A DNA stretch of 64,000 bases from Sphingobacterium bambusae (GTDB lineage: Bacteria > Bacteroidota > Bacteroidia > Sphingobacteriales > Sphingobacteriaceae): assembly GCF_033955345.1 (NCBI RefSeq), contig NZ_CP138332.1, positions 5,332,001 through 5,396,000 of the forward strand, given 5' to 3'. Of this stretch, positions 41,052 to 50,518 are shown one piece after another; position 1 is the first letter of the stretch, and each line of letters opens with the position of its first letter. The notes beneath the pieces were generated by a model. It did not search any database. It was not told the origin of the DNA and worked only from the letters and a program-made list of their open reading frames with translations. A program made the position numbers and the translations under genes.

Positions 41052-41105
41052 ATTGGCTCCTGTTTTTATGTCTTACCACTTAAGGCTACGCAAACAGGAG
41101 CCAAT
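41052..41105. repeat. Long inverted repeat between small genes
   Basis: Perfect 14-bp arms ATTGGCTCCTGTTT (41052-41065) and its complement (41092-41105) flank a 26-bp centre. There is no T-tract on either strand, so it is not a classical terminator. It lies just beyond the end of the ABC-F gene and could act on its mRNA 3' end. Confidence 0.6.
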
Positions 41106-41124
41106 TATTGTATTTCGTTTTATA

Positions 41125-42756
41125 CTAGCGCTCGATATCTTTTAAGCTATTCATCTTTTTGTATTCCAAGAACCCTTTAATATCTTCGAAGTGTTCGCGC
41201 ACCCGCTTATTGCCAAATTCGAATACTTTCTTCGCTAAACCATCCAAGAAATCCCTATCGTGAGAAACGAGGATTAAAGTGCCATCAAAATCTTGGAGTG
41301 CATCTTTAATAATATCTTTGGTTTTCATATCCAGATGGTTGGTAGGCTCATCCAATATCAGAACATTCACGGGCTCCAAAAGTAGCTTTATCATGGCAAG
41401 TCTAGTTTTCTCGCCTCCAGAAAGAACCTTCACCTTCTTCGTGGTATCATCACCGCTGAACATAAATGCGCCCAAGAGATCTTTAATTTTTACGCGCACA
41501 TCACCAATGGCAATTTGATCAATAGTTTCAAATACTGTTAGCTCTTCATCAAGGAGAGCCGCTTGGTTTTGTGCAAAGTAGCCAATCTTGGCATTGTGTC
41601 CGATTTTTAAAGAACCTTCGAAATCAATTTCACCCATGATCGCTTTGATCATGGTCGATTTTCCCTCGCCATTTTTTCCAACAAAGGCCACCTTTTCGCC
41701 GCGCTCAATCACCATGGAAGCCTTGGCAAATACGATGTGCTCGCCATAAACCTTCGTCAGCTCTTCAACGATTACCGGATACTGTCCGGAACGCGGTGAA
41801 GGCGGGAATTTTAGCCGTAGGGCAGAAGTATCTACCTCATCGATTTCGATAATTTCCAGCTTCTCCAGCATCTTCACCCGAGACTGCACTTGCAAAGTCT
41901 TGGAGTAAGTACCACGAAAACGATCGATAAATTCCTGGTTGTCAGCAATAAATCGTTGTTGTTCTTCATAGGCCTTCAGTTGATGTTGGCGACGATCTTT
42001 GCGGAGTTCCAGATAGTGACTGTATGTCGCTTTGTAGTCGTAAATTCGACCCATCGTTACTTCGATTGTTCGGTTGGTGATGTTATCAACAAATGCCCGG
42101 TCATGAGAGATGACGATAACAGCTTTAGCAGAATTCAGTAAAAAATCTTCTAACCATTGTATACTTTCGATATCCATATGGTTAGTAGGCTCATCCAGCA
42201 AGATCAGATCAGGTTTTTTTAACAGAATCTTGGCCAGTTCAATACGCATACGCCAGCCGCCGGAAAACTCTGATGTCTGACGATTGAAGTCCGATCGCTC
42301 AAAGCCTAGGCCTTTCAGTACTTTTTCAACTTCCGCATCATAGTTGGTTTCCTCGATGGAATAGAATTTCTCGCTTAATTCTGACACACGTTCGATAAGC
42401 TTCATGTAGTCGTCGCTCTCATAATCGGTGCGCACATTGAGTTGTTCATTGAGCGCTTCCAATTCGTCGCGCATCTTATACACTTCTTCGAAAGCACGAG
42501 AAGTTTCTTCAAACACGGAAACGTTGTCTTGGGTTAATAGGTGCTGTGGCAGGTAGGCGATAACAGCTTCTTTGGGACCACTTACGCTGCCGGAAGTAGG
42601 CTTGCCAACTCCCGCAATAATCTTCAGCAGTGTAGATTTACCTGCGCCATTTTTCCCCATAAGCGCAATTTTATCGTTCTCGTTGATGGAGAATGATACG
42701 TCGCTGAATAAGGTTGTTCCACCAAAGGAAACGGAAATATTATTTACATTAATCAC
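41125..42756 (-). CDS. ABC-F family ATPase (translation factor type)
   Basis: 543 residues with two full nucleotide-binding domains and no membrane segment. Walker A motifs are 'GKNGAGKSTLL' and 'GKNGEGKSTMI', and signature/Walker B blocks are 'FSGGWRMRIELAKILL' and 'LSGGEKTRLAMIKLLL', each ending 'LDEPTNH' plus Met or Leu and Asp. The linker of about 80 residues between the domains, containing 'RDRRQHQLKAYEEQQRFI' type sequence, is the ABC-F ribosome-interacting arm. Members act on stalled ribosomes or give antibiotic tolerance. The start is a GTG at 42756, since no ATG precedes the conserved 'INVNNISVSFGG'. A -7 element TATCTTTG lies at 42782-42789. Confidence 0.94.
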   Translation of the reverse strand: MINVNNISVSFGGTTLFSDVSFSINENDKIALMGKNGAGKSTLLKIIAGVGKPTSGSVSGPKEAVIAYLPQHLLTQDNVSVFEETSRAFEEVYKMRDELEALNEQLNVRTDYESDDYMKLIERVSELSEKFYSIEETNYDAEVEKVLKGLGFERSDFNRQTSEFSGGWRMRIELAKILLKKPDLILLDEPTNHMDIESIQWLEDFLLNSAKAVIVISHDRAFVDNITNRTIEVTMGRIYDYKATYSHYLELRKDRRQHQLKAYEEQQRFIADNQEFIDRFRGTYSKTLQVQSRVKMLEKLEIIEIDEVDTSALRLKFPPSPRSGQYPVIVEELTKVYGEHIVFAKASMVIERGEKVAFVGKNGEGKSTMIKAIMGEIDFEGSLKIGHNAKIGYFAQNQAALLDEELTVFETIDQIAIGDVRVKIKDLLGAFMFSGDDTTKKVKVLSGGEKTRLAMIKLLLEPVNVLILDEPTNHLDMKTKDIIKDALQDFDGTLILVSHDRDFLDGLAKKVFEFGNKRVREHFEDIKGFLEYKKMNSLKDIER

Positions 42757-42781
42757 GTTTTGGCTCTTTTAAAATTCGATG

Positions 42782-42789
42782 CAAAGATA
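42782..42789 (-). promoter_or_regulatory. -7 promoter element for the ABC-F gene
   Basis: Minus-strand TATCTTTG matches TAnnTTTG and lies 25 bp before the GTG start at 42756. Confidence 0.5.
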
Positions 42790-42839
42790 GTGTATTATCC
42801 CTACTTTGAAGATTATAATAAGCACTCGCTTGGGCTAAA

Positions 42840-45425
42840 TTAAAGATCGTCTGTTAATAATATTGGTGCAGGTAATATTGGTATGGAGAACCAAAAGGTG
42901 GTACCTCGTCCTTCTTCACTTTGCAGGTTTATAGTGCCTTCATGCAAATGGATAATTTCTTTGGAAATAAATAATCCAATCCCAAAACCGTTGACATGCT
43001 CATTTCTTGGGCTATCGACACGATAAAAACGATCGAATATTCGGGCTTGATCGGCAGGGGATATGCCCGGCCCTTCGTCGATCACCCGCACCTCAAGCTG
43101 ATCATTATCGCTTGTGGCAACGACCTGTATGACGGTTTTTGACGGTGTATATTTAATGGCATTGTTGATAAAATTGATCACCACCTGTTCGAGCTTATCA
43201 CGATCGGCATAAAGCATCAATCCGCTGGTTTCGTCACTGAATACGAATTTATGTGAAGTTGTCGTTTCGGCAAGCGTCTTCTCCATGTCCGAAAGAAAGT
43301 TGTCGACTGGAAAAATCTGCCGTTGCAGCTGAAGCTTTCCTTCGTTAACGCGCGCTATATCCAAAAAGCTGTCAATGAGCACACGCATACGTTCTGACTG
43401 CCTACTGGCATTGCGGATCATGGTCTCCATACGTTGCTCATCCATCTGTGTACGCTTCAAGGTTAATATCTGTAGATATCCTGAAAGGGAGGTTAAGGGA
43501 GAGCGTAACTCATGACTGGCAATACTCAGGAAGTCTATCTTCCGCTGCTCTTCCTCTTTCTGTGCCGTGATATCGATGATCACGCCATAAAACATAGTGA
43601 TCGATCCGTCGGAGTTTTCCGCCCCGTTGCCCACCGATCGCAACCACCTCACTTTGCCTGTTTTCTTGTGCGTAATTTGGTAACTGTAATCGTAAGGCTG
43701 ACCAAGCATGACCGCCTCAGCCATGGCCTGTTCAGCAACCTCCATGTAGGCCTGTAGGGTTTCGTCGGTGCCCGAAGGATGCAATGCGTCATCCTCTTCG
43801 GCTAGGCCAAACATAGATCGCGCGTGCGCATTAAGTTCCATGTCCTTCGTCATCAGGTCGAAGGTGAATGTTCCGATCTGTGCCGAATCAACGATGAGTT
43901 GTAAAATTTTCTCCTTCTCCGAGATTAGGTTGTGGTACCGGCTTATTTTTTCGTTCGATATCACTGCTTCCGTGATATCCCGTGCTGTACCAGAGAAAAG
44001 TATGGGCTGGTTCAGTTCGTCGAAATAGGCGCGACCCTTACAGTGTAACCACCGCAATCTACCATCAGTGGCACCGATAGTCCTAAATTGTATATCATAA
44101 AGTCCGCCTGATTTCGGGTTGATAGCACGCTGTACCGCTTGATGCACCAGCTCTCGGTCATCTTTGTGCATATACCGCAAAACTTCCTCGTAGTCGATGA
44201 GATCGCCAGGAGGGTAGCCATAGAGCTCCTTCGCGCGGGCATCCATAAATACCTTGTTCTCTGTGACGTCCAAGGTCCAAGTGCCCAATTCTGCAGATTG
44301 GATGGCTAGGTTCATCCTATCCTCATTAAGCTTAAGCTTATCGAAAGCTGACTGCAGCTCGTCGTTTAATGACTGTGTAATTTGTTCTGCCTGTACAAGA
44401 TTTTCGTTCGACGATTCGAGCTCTTGATTGAGGCTCATTAACTCTGTATTCAGCGTTGCTAAGGCTCGATTAACTTCCTGCAGTTCGAGATCGCGCTTGC
44501 GCAGCGCATCCATCGTATTGCTTGTTTCCGTAACATCTCTAACTGTTCCGAGAAGACGGTTCGGCTTCTTCTCATCATCGAAATGTACCAAGCCGAGTAT
44601 GTGTACCTGTCTTATTTCCGGCTTACTGCTTACCGCAGATCGTACAATAATGTCGAGATTTCCTTTTGTTATTCCTGCATCATATGCATCAGCCAATGCT
44701 TTTATAAGGCGTAATTTATCGGTATGATGAACCGCGTTGACCAAATCTAAAGGCGTGTAATGTACTTTCTCGGGTACAGTACCAAATAAGTTGCGGGAAT
44801 ATTTATCCCATATGAGTTTGTTGGTTTGTATATTGATGTCGAACACCCCAAGTTGGGCTACATCCTTGATTAATTGAGCGCGAAGGATGGCTGTCTCCAC
44901 CTGCTCCATGTTGTATAAGGCTCCGGGATGAACTTCAGGTAATTTTTCTGCAGCGTCATTTTTTGACGAGACGTTTTCTAAACGGTTACCTTCAATGCGT
45001 TTATCTATATCAACGAGGTGGTTTTGAAAAAGAAAACTGGAGGCTGTTGAGGGGGCTCCTGACACCTCTTTGCCGGTATGCAAAATAGCAAACACCTCGC
45101 TATTGGAATTAAGCAATACTTTTAACTCCATATCAAAATAACGGGGCTCCCAATGATCATCGACAAACGTGCCTACTTCCACGTGGTAGAGCGTGCGGCT
45201 TTCGCCTGTTTCCCAAACCTGTCGTAACACTGTGGAAATGTGCTTTTGCTGTGGATTGCTAAAAAGTTCGTCGTAGAGCTTGCCCTTATAATCATCTGAT
45301 AGTGCCCATAGCGAGCACATGCGCTTATTGGCGTAGGCTATTCTAAGGTCTGCGCTATCATATACAGCGGTAGCATCTGGAGAAAAACGGAGTACCTCAA
45401 AGAGTACTTGATCCGAATTAAGCAT
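42840..45425 (-). CDS. Multi-PAS sensor histidine kinase
   Basis: 861 residues. There are four or five PAS/PAC-type domains (about 10-130, 195-310, 375-490 and 515-625), with a coiled coil between the second and third ('LQEVNRALATLNTELMSLNQ'). The HisKA H-box 'SIASHELRSPLTSLSGYLQI' is near residue 640 and the HATPase domain near 740-850 ('DKLEQVVINFINNAIKYTPS', 'VIDEGPGISPADQARIFDRF'). No membrane segment is visible, so it senses a cytosolic signal such as redox or a ligand. A CheY-like receiver gene lies 82 bp upstream on the same strand and is its likely partner. The signal is unknown. Confidence 0.92.
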   Translation of the reverse strand: MLNSDQVLFEVLRFSPDATAVYDSADLRIAYANKRMCSLWALSDDYKGKLYDELFSNPQQKHISTVLRQVWETGESRTLYHVEVGTFVDDHWEPRYFDMELKVLLNSNSEVFAILHTGKEVSGAPSTASSFLFQNHLVDIDKRIEGNRLENVSSKNDAAEKLPEVHPGALYNMEQVETAILRAQLIKDVAQLGVFDINIQTNKLIWDKYSRNLFGTVPEKVHYTPLDLVNAVHHTDKLRLIKALADAYDAGITKGNLDIIVRSAVSSKPEIRQVHILGLVHFDDEKKPNRLLGTVRDVTETSNTMDALRKRDLELQEVNRALATLNTELMSLNQELESSNENLVQAEQITQSLNDELQSAFDKLKLNEDRMNLAIQSAELGTWTLDVTENKVFMDARAKELYGYPPGDLIDYEEVLRYMHKDDRELVHQAVQRAINPKSGGLYDIQFRTIGATDGRLRWLHCKGRAYFDELNQPILFSGTARDITEAVISNEKISRYHNLISEKEKILQLIVDSAQIGTFTFDLMTKDMELNAHARSMFGLAEEDDALHPSGTDETLQAYMEVAEQAMAEAVMLGQPYDYSYQITHKKTGKVRWLRSVGNGAENSDGSITMFYGVIIDITAQKEEEQRKIDFLSIASHELRSPLTSLSGYLQILTLKRTQMDEQRMETMIRNASRQSERMRVLIDSFLDIARVNEGKLQLQRQIFPVDNFLSDMEKTLAETTTSHKFVFSDETSGLMLYADRDKLEQVVINFINNAIKYTPSKTVIQVVATSDNDQLEVRVIDEGPGISPADQARIFDRFYRVDSPRNEHVNGFGIGLFISKEIIHLHEGTINLQSEEGRGTTFWFSIPILPAPILLTDDL

Positions 45426-45507
45426 AGTGGCGAATTTTATCTAAATATAGTGAAATTATATCAACTATACGAAAACAACTGTAATTAAACGTCGGTTACA
45501 GCAACGG

Positions 45508-45882
45508 TTAGTTTTCTGCATGCACAATCGCTTGTTGAACCACATCTAATAAGTCATCCATATCAAATGGTTTTCCCAAAAAGACGTCGGCACCAGCTTC
45601 CATGGCTACTTCTTCACCATTGCGACTTGCGGAAATACATAGGATAAACATATGCTTTAAGCCGTCATGTTGACGTATAAATTTAATGATTTCATCACCG
45701 GTAACGACAGGCATCCAAAGGTCAACTATCAACAGGTCCGGTTGCTCTTGGATTAGCCTTTCGCCCACTTTTGTACTGTTGGTTTCTGAAATGACTTGCG
45801 CATCCAAGTCTTCTAGCATGAGCTCAAGCATATTGACGATACCATAATCGTCGTCACAAATCAAAATTTTTTTCTGCTCCAT
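45508..45882 (-). CDS. Response regulator with a receiver domain only
   Basis: 124 residues forming a single CheY-like domain. The acidic pair Asp10-Asp11, the phosphorylation site Asp54 in 'LIVDLWMPVV' and the lysine in 'FLGKPFDMDD' are all present. There is no DNA-binding output domain, so it must act by protein contact or as a phosphorelay step. It lies 82 bp upstream of the PAS histidine kinase gene on the same strand and was probably transcribed with it. Confidence 0.92.
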   Translation of the reverse strand: MEQKKILICDDDYGIVNMLELMLEDLDAQVISETNSTKVGERLIQEQPDLLIVDLWMPVVTGDEIIKFIRQHDGLKHMFILCISASRNGEEVAMEAGADVFLGKPFDMDDLLDVVQQAIVHAEN

Positions 45883-46252
45883 TTATTAGGCGGTGTAGAT
45901 GCGTGGTACAGTCGGAATACCGCTTTACCACTAGCTTTGCAATCTATGTTTTTCAACGGGTTTCATCACAAAAGTAGCATCCCGATATGATTTTTGGAAA
46001 TTTAAAGATAAAAAAAGAGATAGGGAACACTTGTTTTTGTTACACAAGTAAGATTCATGGGTAAAAACACAATGGTCGCGATGTATAGATTAAAGCCGCC
46101 CATTCTTGCGATACACCTTTAACGAAGACATAACTGTATATTGTATGGGAAAAATATGTTTCAGTTTGATTTTTTATTTCTCTATATTTAAGGTGTGATT
46201 ACTTTTTGTAATAAGTATAGATTTTTTAACATTTAAAACAACGTTGTACGAC
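45883..46252. other. Intergenic stretch between the two-component genes and the hydrolase
   Basis: No coding or RNA gene is apparent. The right part is AT-rich and probably holds the hydrolase promoter. No strong terminator or palindrome is visible. Confidence 0.4.
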
Positions 46253-47143
46253 ATGACTTACATCCCAAAGAAAGAAGAGGTTAAACAAGAAGTTTTTGAT
46301 CTCTACGATGATTACGCACACCAACGCCTTTCCAGAAAAGAATTTATGCAGCGATTGTCTCTTTTTGCGGTGGGGTCGCTTACGGTGCCGGCCTTGATGA
46401 GTTTCTTGATGCCGAATTACAGGGATAATGTACAAGTGGAAGAAGGCGACCCGCGTATCGCGGAGTCTTTCGTAACTTACCCTTCGCCGAAAGGAGCTGG
46501 TGAAATGAAAGGATTACTCTGTTATCCACATAATAACACTGAAGCTTTAGGCGCTGTGGTCGTCGTACATGAAAATAGAGGGCTGAATCCGCATATTGCA
46601 GATGTGGCACGAAGAGCGGCTCTCGCCGGATTTCTTGTGTTGGCGCCCGACGCGCTCAGTCCACTGGGAGGATATCCAGGGAATGATGATGAAGGTCGTG
46701 AAATGCAAAGTAAACGTGGCCGCGAAGAGATGTTAGAAGATTTCATCGCTGCTGCAACATTCTTAGGCGAGCACCCGATGTCAAATGGCAAAGTAGGGGT
46801 GGTCGGTTTTTGTTTTGGCGGTTGGATTGCCAACATGATAGCTGCTAGACTTCCACAACTTGTCGCTGCAGTCCTTTTTTACGGAGGTCAAGCGCCCGTT
46901 GCCGATGTACCGAACATCAAAGCTAAGCTGCAGCTACATTTCGCCGAATTGGACACGCGTGTTAACGAGGGATGGCCAGCCTATGAAGAAGCGTTGCAGC
47001 AAAACGGAAAACAGTTTAGCGTATTCTTTTACCCGAAAGCAAACCATGGTTTTCATAATGACAGCACACCGCGTTATGATAAGGAAGCCGCAACATTGGC
47101 TTGGACGAGAACCATTAATTTCTTTAAAGAAACTTTGCTTTAG
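46253..47143 (+). CDS. Dienelactone hydrolase family protein with an N-terminal Tat-like segment
   Basis: 296 residues from the ATG at 46253. A TTG three codons earlier is in frame, but the ATG matches better. Residues 26-54 ('LSRKEFMQRLSLFAVGSLTV') look like an exported or membrane-linked segment with an RK pair in place of RR. The hydrolase domain (about 70-295) has 'HENRGL', the nucleophile Cys187 in 'GFCFGG', and a late 'NHGFHND' for the histidine. That is the dienelactone hydrolase triad with cysteine as nucleophile. The substrate is unknown. It is monocistronic and convergent with the small gene that follows. Confidence 0.9.
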   Translation: MTYIPKKEEVKQEVFDLYDDYAHQRLSRKEFMQRLSLFAVGSLTVPALMSFLMPNYRDNVQVEEGDPRIAESFVTYPSPKGAGEMKGLLCYPHNNTEALGAVVVVHENRGLNPHIADVARRAALAGFLVLAPDALSPLGGYPGNDDEGREMQSKRGREEMLEDFIAAATFLGEHPMSNGKVGVVGFCFGGWIANMIAARLPQLVAAVLFYGGQAPVADVPNIKAKLQLHFAELDTRVNEGWPAYEEALQQNGKQFSVFFYPKANHGFHNDSTPRYDKEAATLAWTRTINFFKETLL

Positions 47144-47165
47144 CGTAGGATAATGACAGTATGCA

Positions 47166-47402
47166 CTATTTAAGATACATGGCTTCCTTATGCTCAAGCA
47201 CGGTTTTGATGCTGGGCGTTCCATCTCTTAGGATCGATTCGTGGTGGGGCGCAGCAACAATAACTTTGTAGCTTTTACCTTCTAGCGATAAAAAAAACAA
47301 GACGCCATTCGTTACCTGATTCTCATCGATGAGCAAGGTATATTTTTCTGCGGGTTTAGCAAGCATCTGATGCTTGCTAAACAACTTTATTAATTGTTCC
47401 AT
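47166..47402 (-). CDS. Small protein downstream of a universal stress protein gene
   Basis: 78 residues, soluble, charged, with no recognised domain. The start is the ATG at 47402. It lies 6 bp after the stop of the universal stress protein gene on the same strand, so the two probably form an operon. The sequence is beta-rich in the middle ('VLFFLSLEGKSYKVIVA'). The function is unknown. Because of its size I treat it as a probable but unconfirmed gene. Confidence 0.6.
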   Translation of the reverse strand: MEQLIKLFSKHQMLAKPAEKYTLLIDENQVTNGVLFFLSLEGKSYKVIVAAPHHESILRDGTPSIKTVLEHKEAMYLK

Positions 47403-47408
47403 GAATAG

Positions 47409-48266
47409 TTAAAAAGTACCCGGATCATCACCTTCTTGTAGCACCAGAGTTGCTGTTATTGCGTGCGTTCGCAACCTGTTGCTGATACTTGAGCTGAAAA
47501 TACGTTCTAGAAAATTTCGGTTTCTTTTCAACACACAAAGCAAATCGACGCGATGTTGACCAATATAGGTATTGACGGTGTGCTCAATAGACTCATTGAA
47601 GTCAAGGAATACAAAATCAAGATTATCCTTTTCAAATTTCTGCTTCCATCGCTGAGAAAGCCCGATGATAGCTGGATTATACTCCTTGTGCACGTATACG
47701 CATTTGACATTAACGGCGAATGGCCGTACCAACTGGAGAATCTCTGCAAGAGCAATCTCGTCGCTTTCGCGAAACAGTGTCGTAAATATAATCTCTTTAA
47801 TTTGCTGGTAATTTGATTCCTTGGGCACCGACAGCACCGGAATTCGTACACCGCGGATCATCCCAAGCGTATTTGATCCGAATATCTTGTCGATAAAGCC
47901 TTGCGCGCGGTTCGTGCCCATCACAACCAAGTTGATGTGCTCGCGTTGGATGATCTCCTGCGCATTAGATACTACCGTGCCCTCCTCAAACAAAAAAGTA
48001 AGTGGAACAGTATCTAGCTGTTTCTCTTTGGCCAAGTTGTGCAAGAAAGCGCTATGCTTTTTATAGCTCTCGAATTGCTGTAATTCGTAGCTTTCGTACA
48101 CCTCCGGGACAATCTCGGGCTGCCCCACATGGGAAGCCGATAGCACTGGCTGCATATAGGTGTGTAAGATGTAAACGGTAGCACCTAAGTCATGCGCTAG
48201 GTGTAGGGCATAGACAAAGGCATTATTCGCCGCGTCCGAAAAATCTGTTGGAAATAAAATGCGCAT
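47409..48266 (-). CDS. Universal stress protein (two tandem UspA domains)
   Basis: 285 residues made of two UspA domains. The first (about 1-147) has 'MRILFPTDFSDAANNAFVYA' and ends 'LVVMGTNRAQGFIDKIFGSN', which carries the ATP-binding G-x-x-G-type pattern. The second (about 150-280) is weaker, ending 'DLLCVLKRNRNFLERIFSSS'. Such tandem proteins are common in Bacteroidota and respond to stress or starvation. It is followed at 6 bp by a small gene of unknown function. Confidence 0.92.
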   Translation of the reverse strand: MRILFPTDFSDAANNAFVYALHLAHDLGATVYILHTYMQPVLSASHVGQPEIVPEVYESYELQQFESYKKHSAFLHNLAKEKQLDTVPLTFLFEEGTVVSNAQEIIQREHINLVVMGTNRAQGFIDKIFGSNTLGMIRGVRIPVLSVPKESNYQQIKEIIFTTLFRESDEIALAEILQLVRPFAVNVKCVYVHKEYNPAIIGLSQRWKQKFEKDNLDFVFLDFNESIEHTVNTYIGQHRVDLLCVLKRNRNFLERIFSSSISNRLRTHAITATLVLQEGDDPGTF

Positions 48267-48483
48267 GGTTTCAATTCTTTTTTTCCTACAAGCAATTTAC
48301 GTTATTTATCAATTTCATACAATCAAATAAGATTAATTTTTTTTGTCACTACCTGTAGCGAAATGATTCGAAAGCGCGTTTCCACCGTAGTTTTATGAAT
48401 GAAGTGCATGAGAGAATTTTAATCCGCTGTTCGGGTATTGAAATATTAATTCGCTAAATTGGCTTATCGGAACAGACGATTAA

Positions 48484-49095
48484 ATGAAGAGTATTCGGCA
48501 ATACTGGAGAAAAGATAACCCTTTTTCGCTCAGAGAAGCGCTAGAGGACTGTGTTTTGGGGAAAACCGAACGAGGAAAATCGTTTGTATATAAAAAATAT
48601 TACGGTTATGTCATGGCAGTTGTACTCCGATATATGACGGTAGAAATGGAAGCTGAAGAGGCGACGAACGAAACCTTCGTCAAGGTGTTTCGCAAGATGG
48701 ATCGTTTTGAAATGCACGAGGACGATGAAGTGTTGGAAAAAACCTTTCGTTCTTGGTTGGCGCGTATTGCCGTAAATACGTCTATCGACATGTTACGCAG
48801 TAAGAAGCCCTTGGATTTTTTTGAGGACACAGCGATGGAAGATGTTAAGCAGCATGCGGTAGTTATTGATGATCGACTTGCTGTAGATGACATCTTAAAA
48901 TTGCTGGATAAACTTCCGGATGTACAACGCTCTATATTCAATTTATTTGAGATCGAAGGATATTCGCATGAAGAAATCGGTGCTATGTTGGGTATTCCAG
49001 AGAGCACCTCACGGACTTACTTGACGCGTGCCAAACAACGGTTGCGTAAGTTGTACGTAGAACAATTTACTGTTTCGCAAAACATACCGCTATAA
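48484..49095 (+). CDS. RNA polymerase sigma factor, ECF type
   Basis: 203 residues. A region 2-like helix block lies at about 25-100 ('EAEEATNETFVKVFRKMDRF') and region 4 at about 125-190 ('FEIEGYSHEEIGAMLGIPES', then 'RTYLTRAKQRLRK'). No region 1.1 or 3 is present, as in ECF sigmas. The next gene (12 bp downstream) has a cytosolic N-terminus, one membrane segment and a C-terminal barrel-like part, and is the likely anti-sigma or signal partner. A sigma factor with a partner of this layout is a recurrent Bacteroidota pair. The target promoters are unknown. Confidence 0.92.
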   Translation: MKSIRQYWRKDNPFSLREALEDCVLGKTERGKSFVYKKYYGYVMAVVLRYMTVEMEAEEATNETFVKVFRKMDRFEMHEDDEVLEKTFRSWLARIAVNTSIDMLRSKKPLDFFEDTAMEDVKQHAVVIDDRLAVDDILKLLDKLPDVQRSIFNLFEIEGYSHEEIGAMLGIPESTSRTYLTRAKQRLRKLYVEQFTVSQNIPL

Positions 49096-49107
49096 TGTTG
49101 GGGAAAG

Positions 49108-50460
49108 ATGGAAGATAGCAAGAAAAAGGAACTGATAGAAGTAATTAAGGAGCGCCTAAAAAACGCGGATCCTATCCCTTACAAAGAAGGGGCTTGGGAA
49201 GCGTATAGGGCAAAATATGAACCGGTCAAAACAGCTCGGTTGCCGGCTGCATTTTGGTCGGCAGCGGCGGCATTGGCCGTGGCCGCATTTGCTTCATTGT
49301 TTTTTCTTAAAGAAAATACATCGGAATCACTTGTTTCCGAAAAAAACAATCCTGTTATTGTACAAACGAATCCGAATACGGCACTTCAATCCCCACAAAG
49401 GGATGATGCTACTGTACAAGGACCCGTATCAGCGCTTACAACACAAAATTCGACAAATATTAGCGGATTTGTGGCGCCAAAATCCCCTGCTGATGCGATG
49501 CTGCGTCAGCATAGTTTTCTGCAAGTCAGCTTAGCAAAAAGTAACGCATCTGCCATTTATTCGGGAAAAGGGATAAATGTAGGAAAACTGGATGCAGATA
49601 GGACTTTCGCGACTGGAACAGCACACATGGATCTGGGCGATGTGCCACTGGAGGAATCTATGTTGGGGCATGAGTTCACCTTGGCTCAACAATCAGGTGC
49701 ACATATAGCACGACGGCAAGAGTCTGATATGCAGCTTTCTCCGAAGAAATTTAAGGTAAGTCAAAAGTTTGAATTTGGAGCATTCTTAAGCCCATCAACG
49801 ACCAATCAAAGTTTCGACGTAGGAGGAGGGCTGATGTTGGCCTATCAATTATCAGATAAGGTTGCTGTGCGGACAGGAGCATCATTCAATCAATATGAAG
49901 TTGGGATTTTAGGTTCGGATCTAGCGCGGAGCAGCATGCAGCATGATCTCCAACAGAGCGCGCCTGAGGTAGGGCCTAGCGGAGCAGCTCTTGTTTCTAA
50001 AGAAGTGCCCTATCGAGCCAACAATTTACTACTGCCTGATCTAAATTCTGTTTCTGGAAAAGTGCAAACCTTGGATATCCCGTTAGAATTTAAGTACAAT
50101 GTAGGGAAGCAATTCTATGCGACCGGTGGTGTTTCCTATGCAGTGGTACTTTCGCAAGAACGGTTTAACCACATTACGGAATATACGGGGGTGCCCACAT
50201 ATTCCAGCGCTTCGGACTCCGATCAACCTACGAACCAGCCTGCTGCATCTTCCGTGGAGCGCACGTTGCAGTCTAGCGACAATAACGTTAGTACAAATGG
50301 ATTTGGAGGTTTTATCAATTTCTCTATTGGGAGGAAAACGAAGTTGACGAAATCGGTTAAGTTGTCTATTGAGCCTTACGTGAAAATGCCTGTTGGGCAA
50401 TTTAAACGTGCAGATATGGATTATACCAATGGCGGTTTACGCGTCATTACAAATTTTTAG
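49108..50460 (+). CDS. Membrane-anchored protein with a C-terminal barrel-like domain, partner of the ECF sigma
   Basis: 450 residues. Residues 1-44 are hydrophilic and would be cytosolic ('DSKKKELIEVIKERLKNADP'). Residues about 45-66 are a membrane segment. A long Ser/Thr/Gln-rich linker (about 70-205) follows, then residues about 215-450 look like an outer-membrane beta-barrel ('FEFGAFLSPSTTNQSFDVGG', final strand 'GGLRVITNF'). The organisation suggests an anti-sigma-like N-terminus joined to a periplasmic or outer-membrane sensor. I do not recognise a named family. It lies 12 bp after the sigma gene and must be co-expressed with it. Confidence 0.7.
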   Translation: MEDSKKKELIEVIKERLKNADPIPYKEGAWEAYRAKYEPVKTARLPAAFWSAAAALAVAAFASLFFLKENTSESLVSEKNNPVIVQTNPNTALQSPQRDDATVQGPVSALTTQNSTNISGFVAPKSPADAMLRQHSFLQVSLAKSNASAIYSGKGINVGKLDADRTFATGTAHMDLGDVPLEESMLGHEFTLAQQSGAHIARRQESDMQLSPKKFKVSQKFEFGAFLSPSTTNQSFDVGGGLMLAYQLSDKVAVRTGASFNQYEVGILGSDLARSSMQHDLQQSAPEVGPSGAALVSKEVPYRANNLLLPDLNSVSGKVQTLDIPLEFKYNVGKQFYATGGVSYAVVLSQERFNHITEYTGVPTYSSASDSDQPTNQPAASSVERTLQSSDNNVSTNGFGGFINFSIGRKTKLTKSVKLSIEPYVKMPVGQFKRADMDYTNGGLRVITNF

Positions 50461-50501
50461 TCTTCCATCTGCATCGTTTTACTTAAGCAGATGAAAGACT
50501 A
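50458..50501. terminator. Hairpin between convergent genes
   Basis: A 15-bp stem with one mismatch (50458-50472 with 50487-50501) starts at the stop codon of the barrel gene and lies 17 bp from the end of the convergent HAD gene. There is no real T-tract on either side, so terminator function is uncertain. Confidence 0.4.
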
Positions 50502-50518
50502 AAAATGACAACGACCTG

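Noticed and set aside
41052..41105. Ends of a small insertion element
   Set aside because: No transposase, target duplication or second copy is visible in the window.
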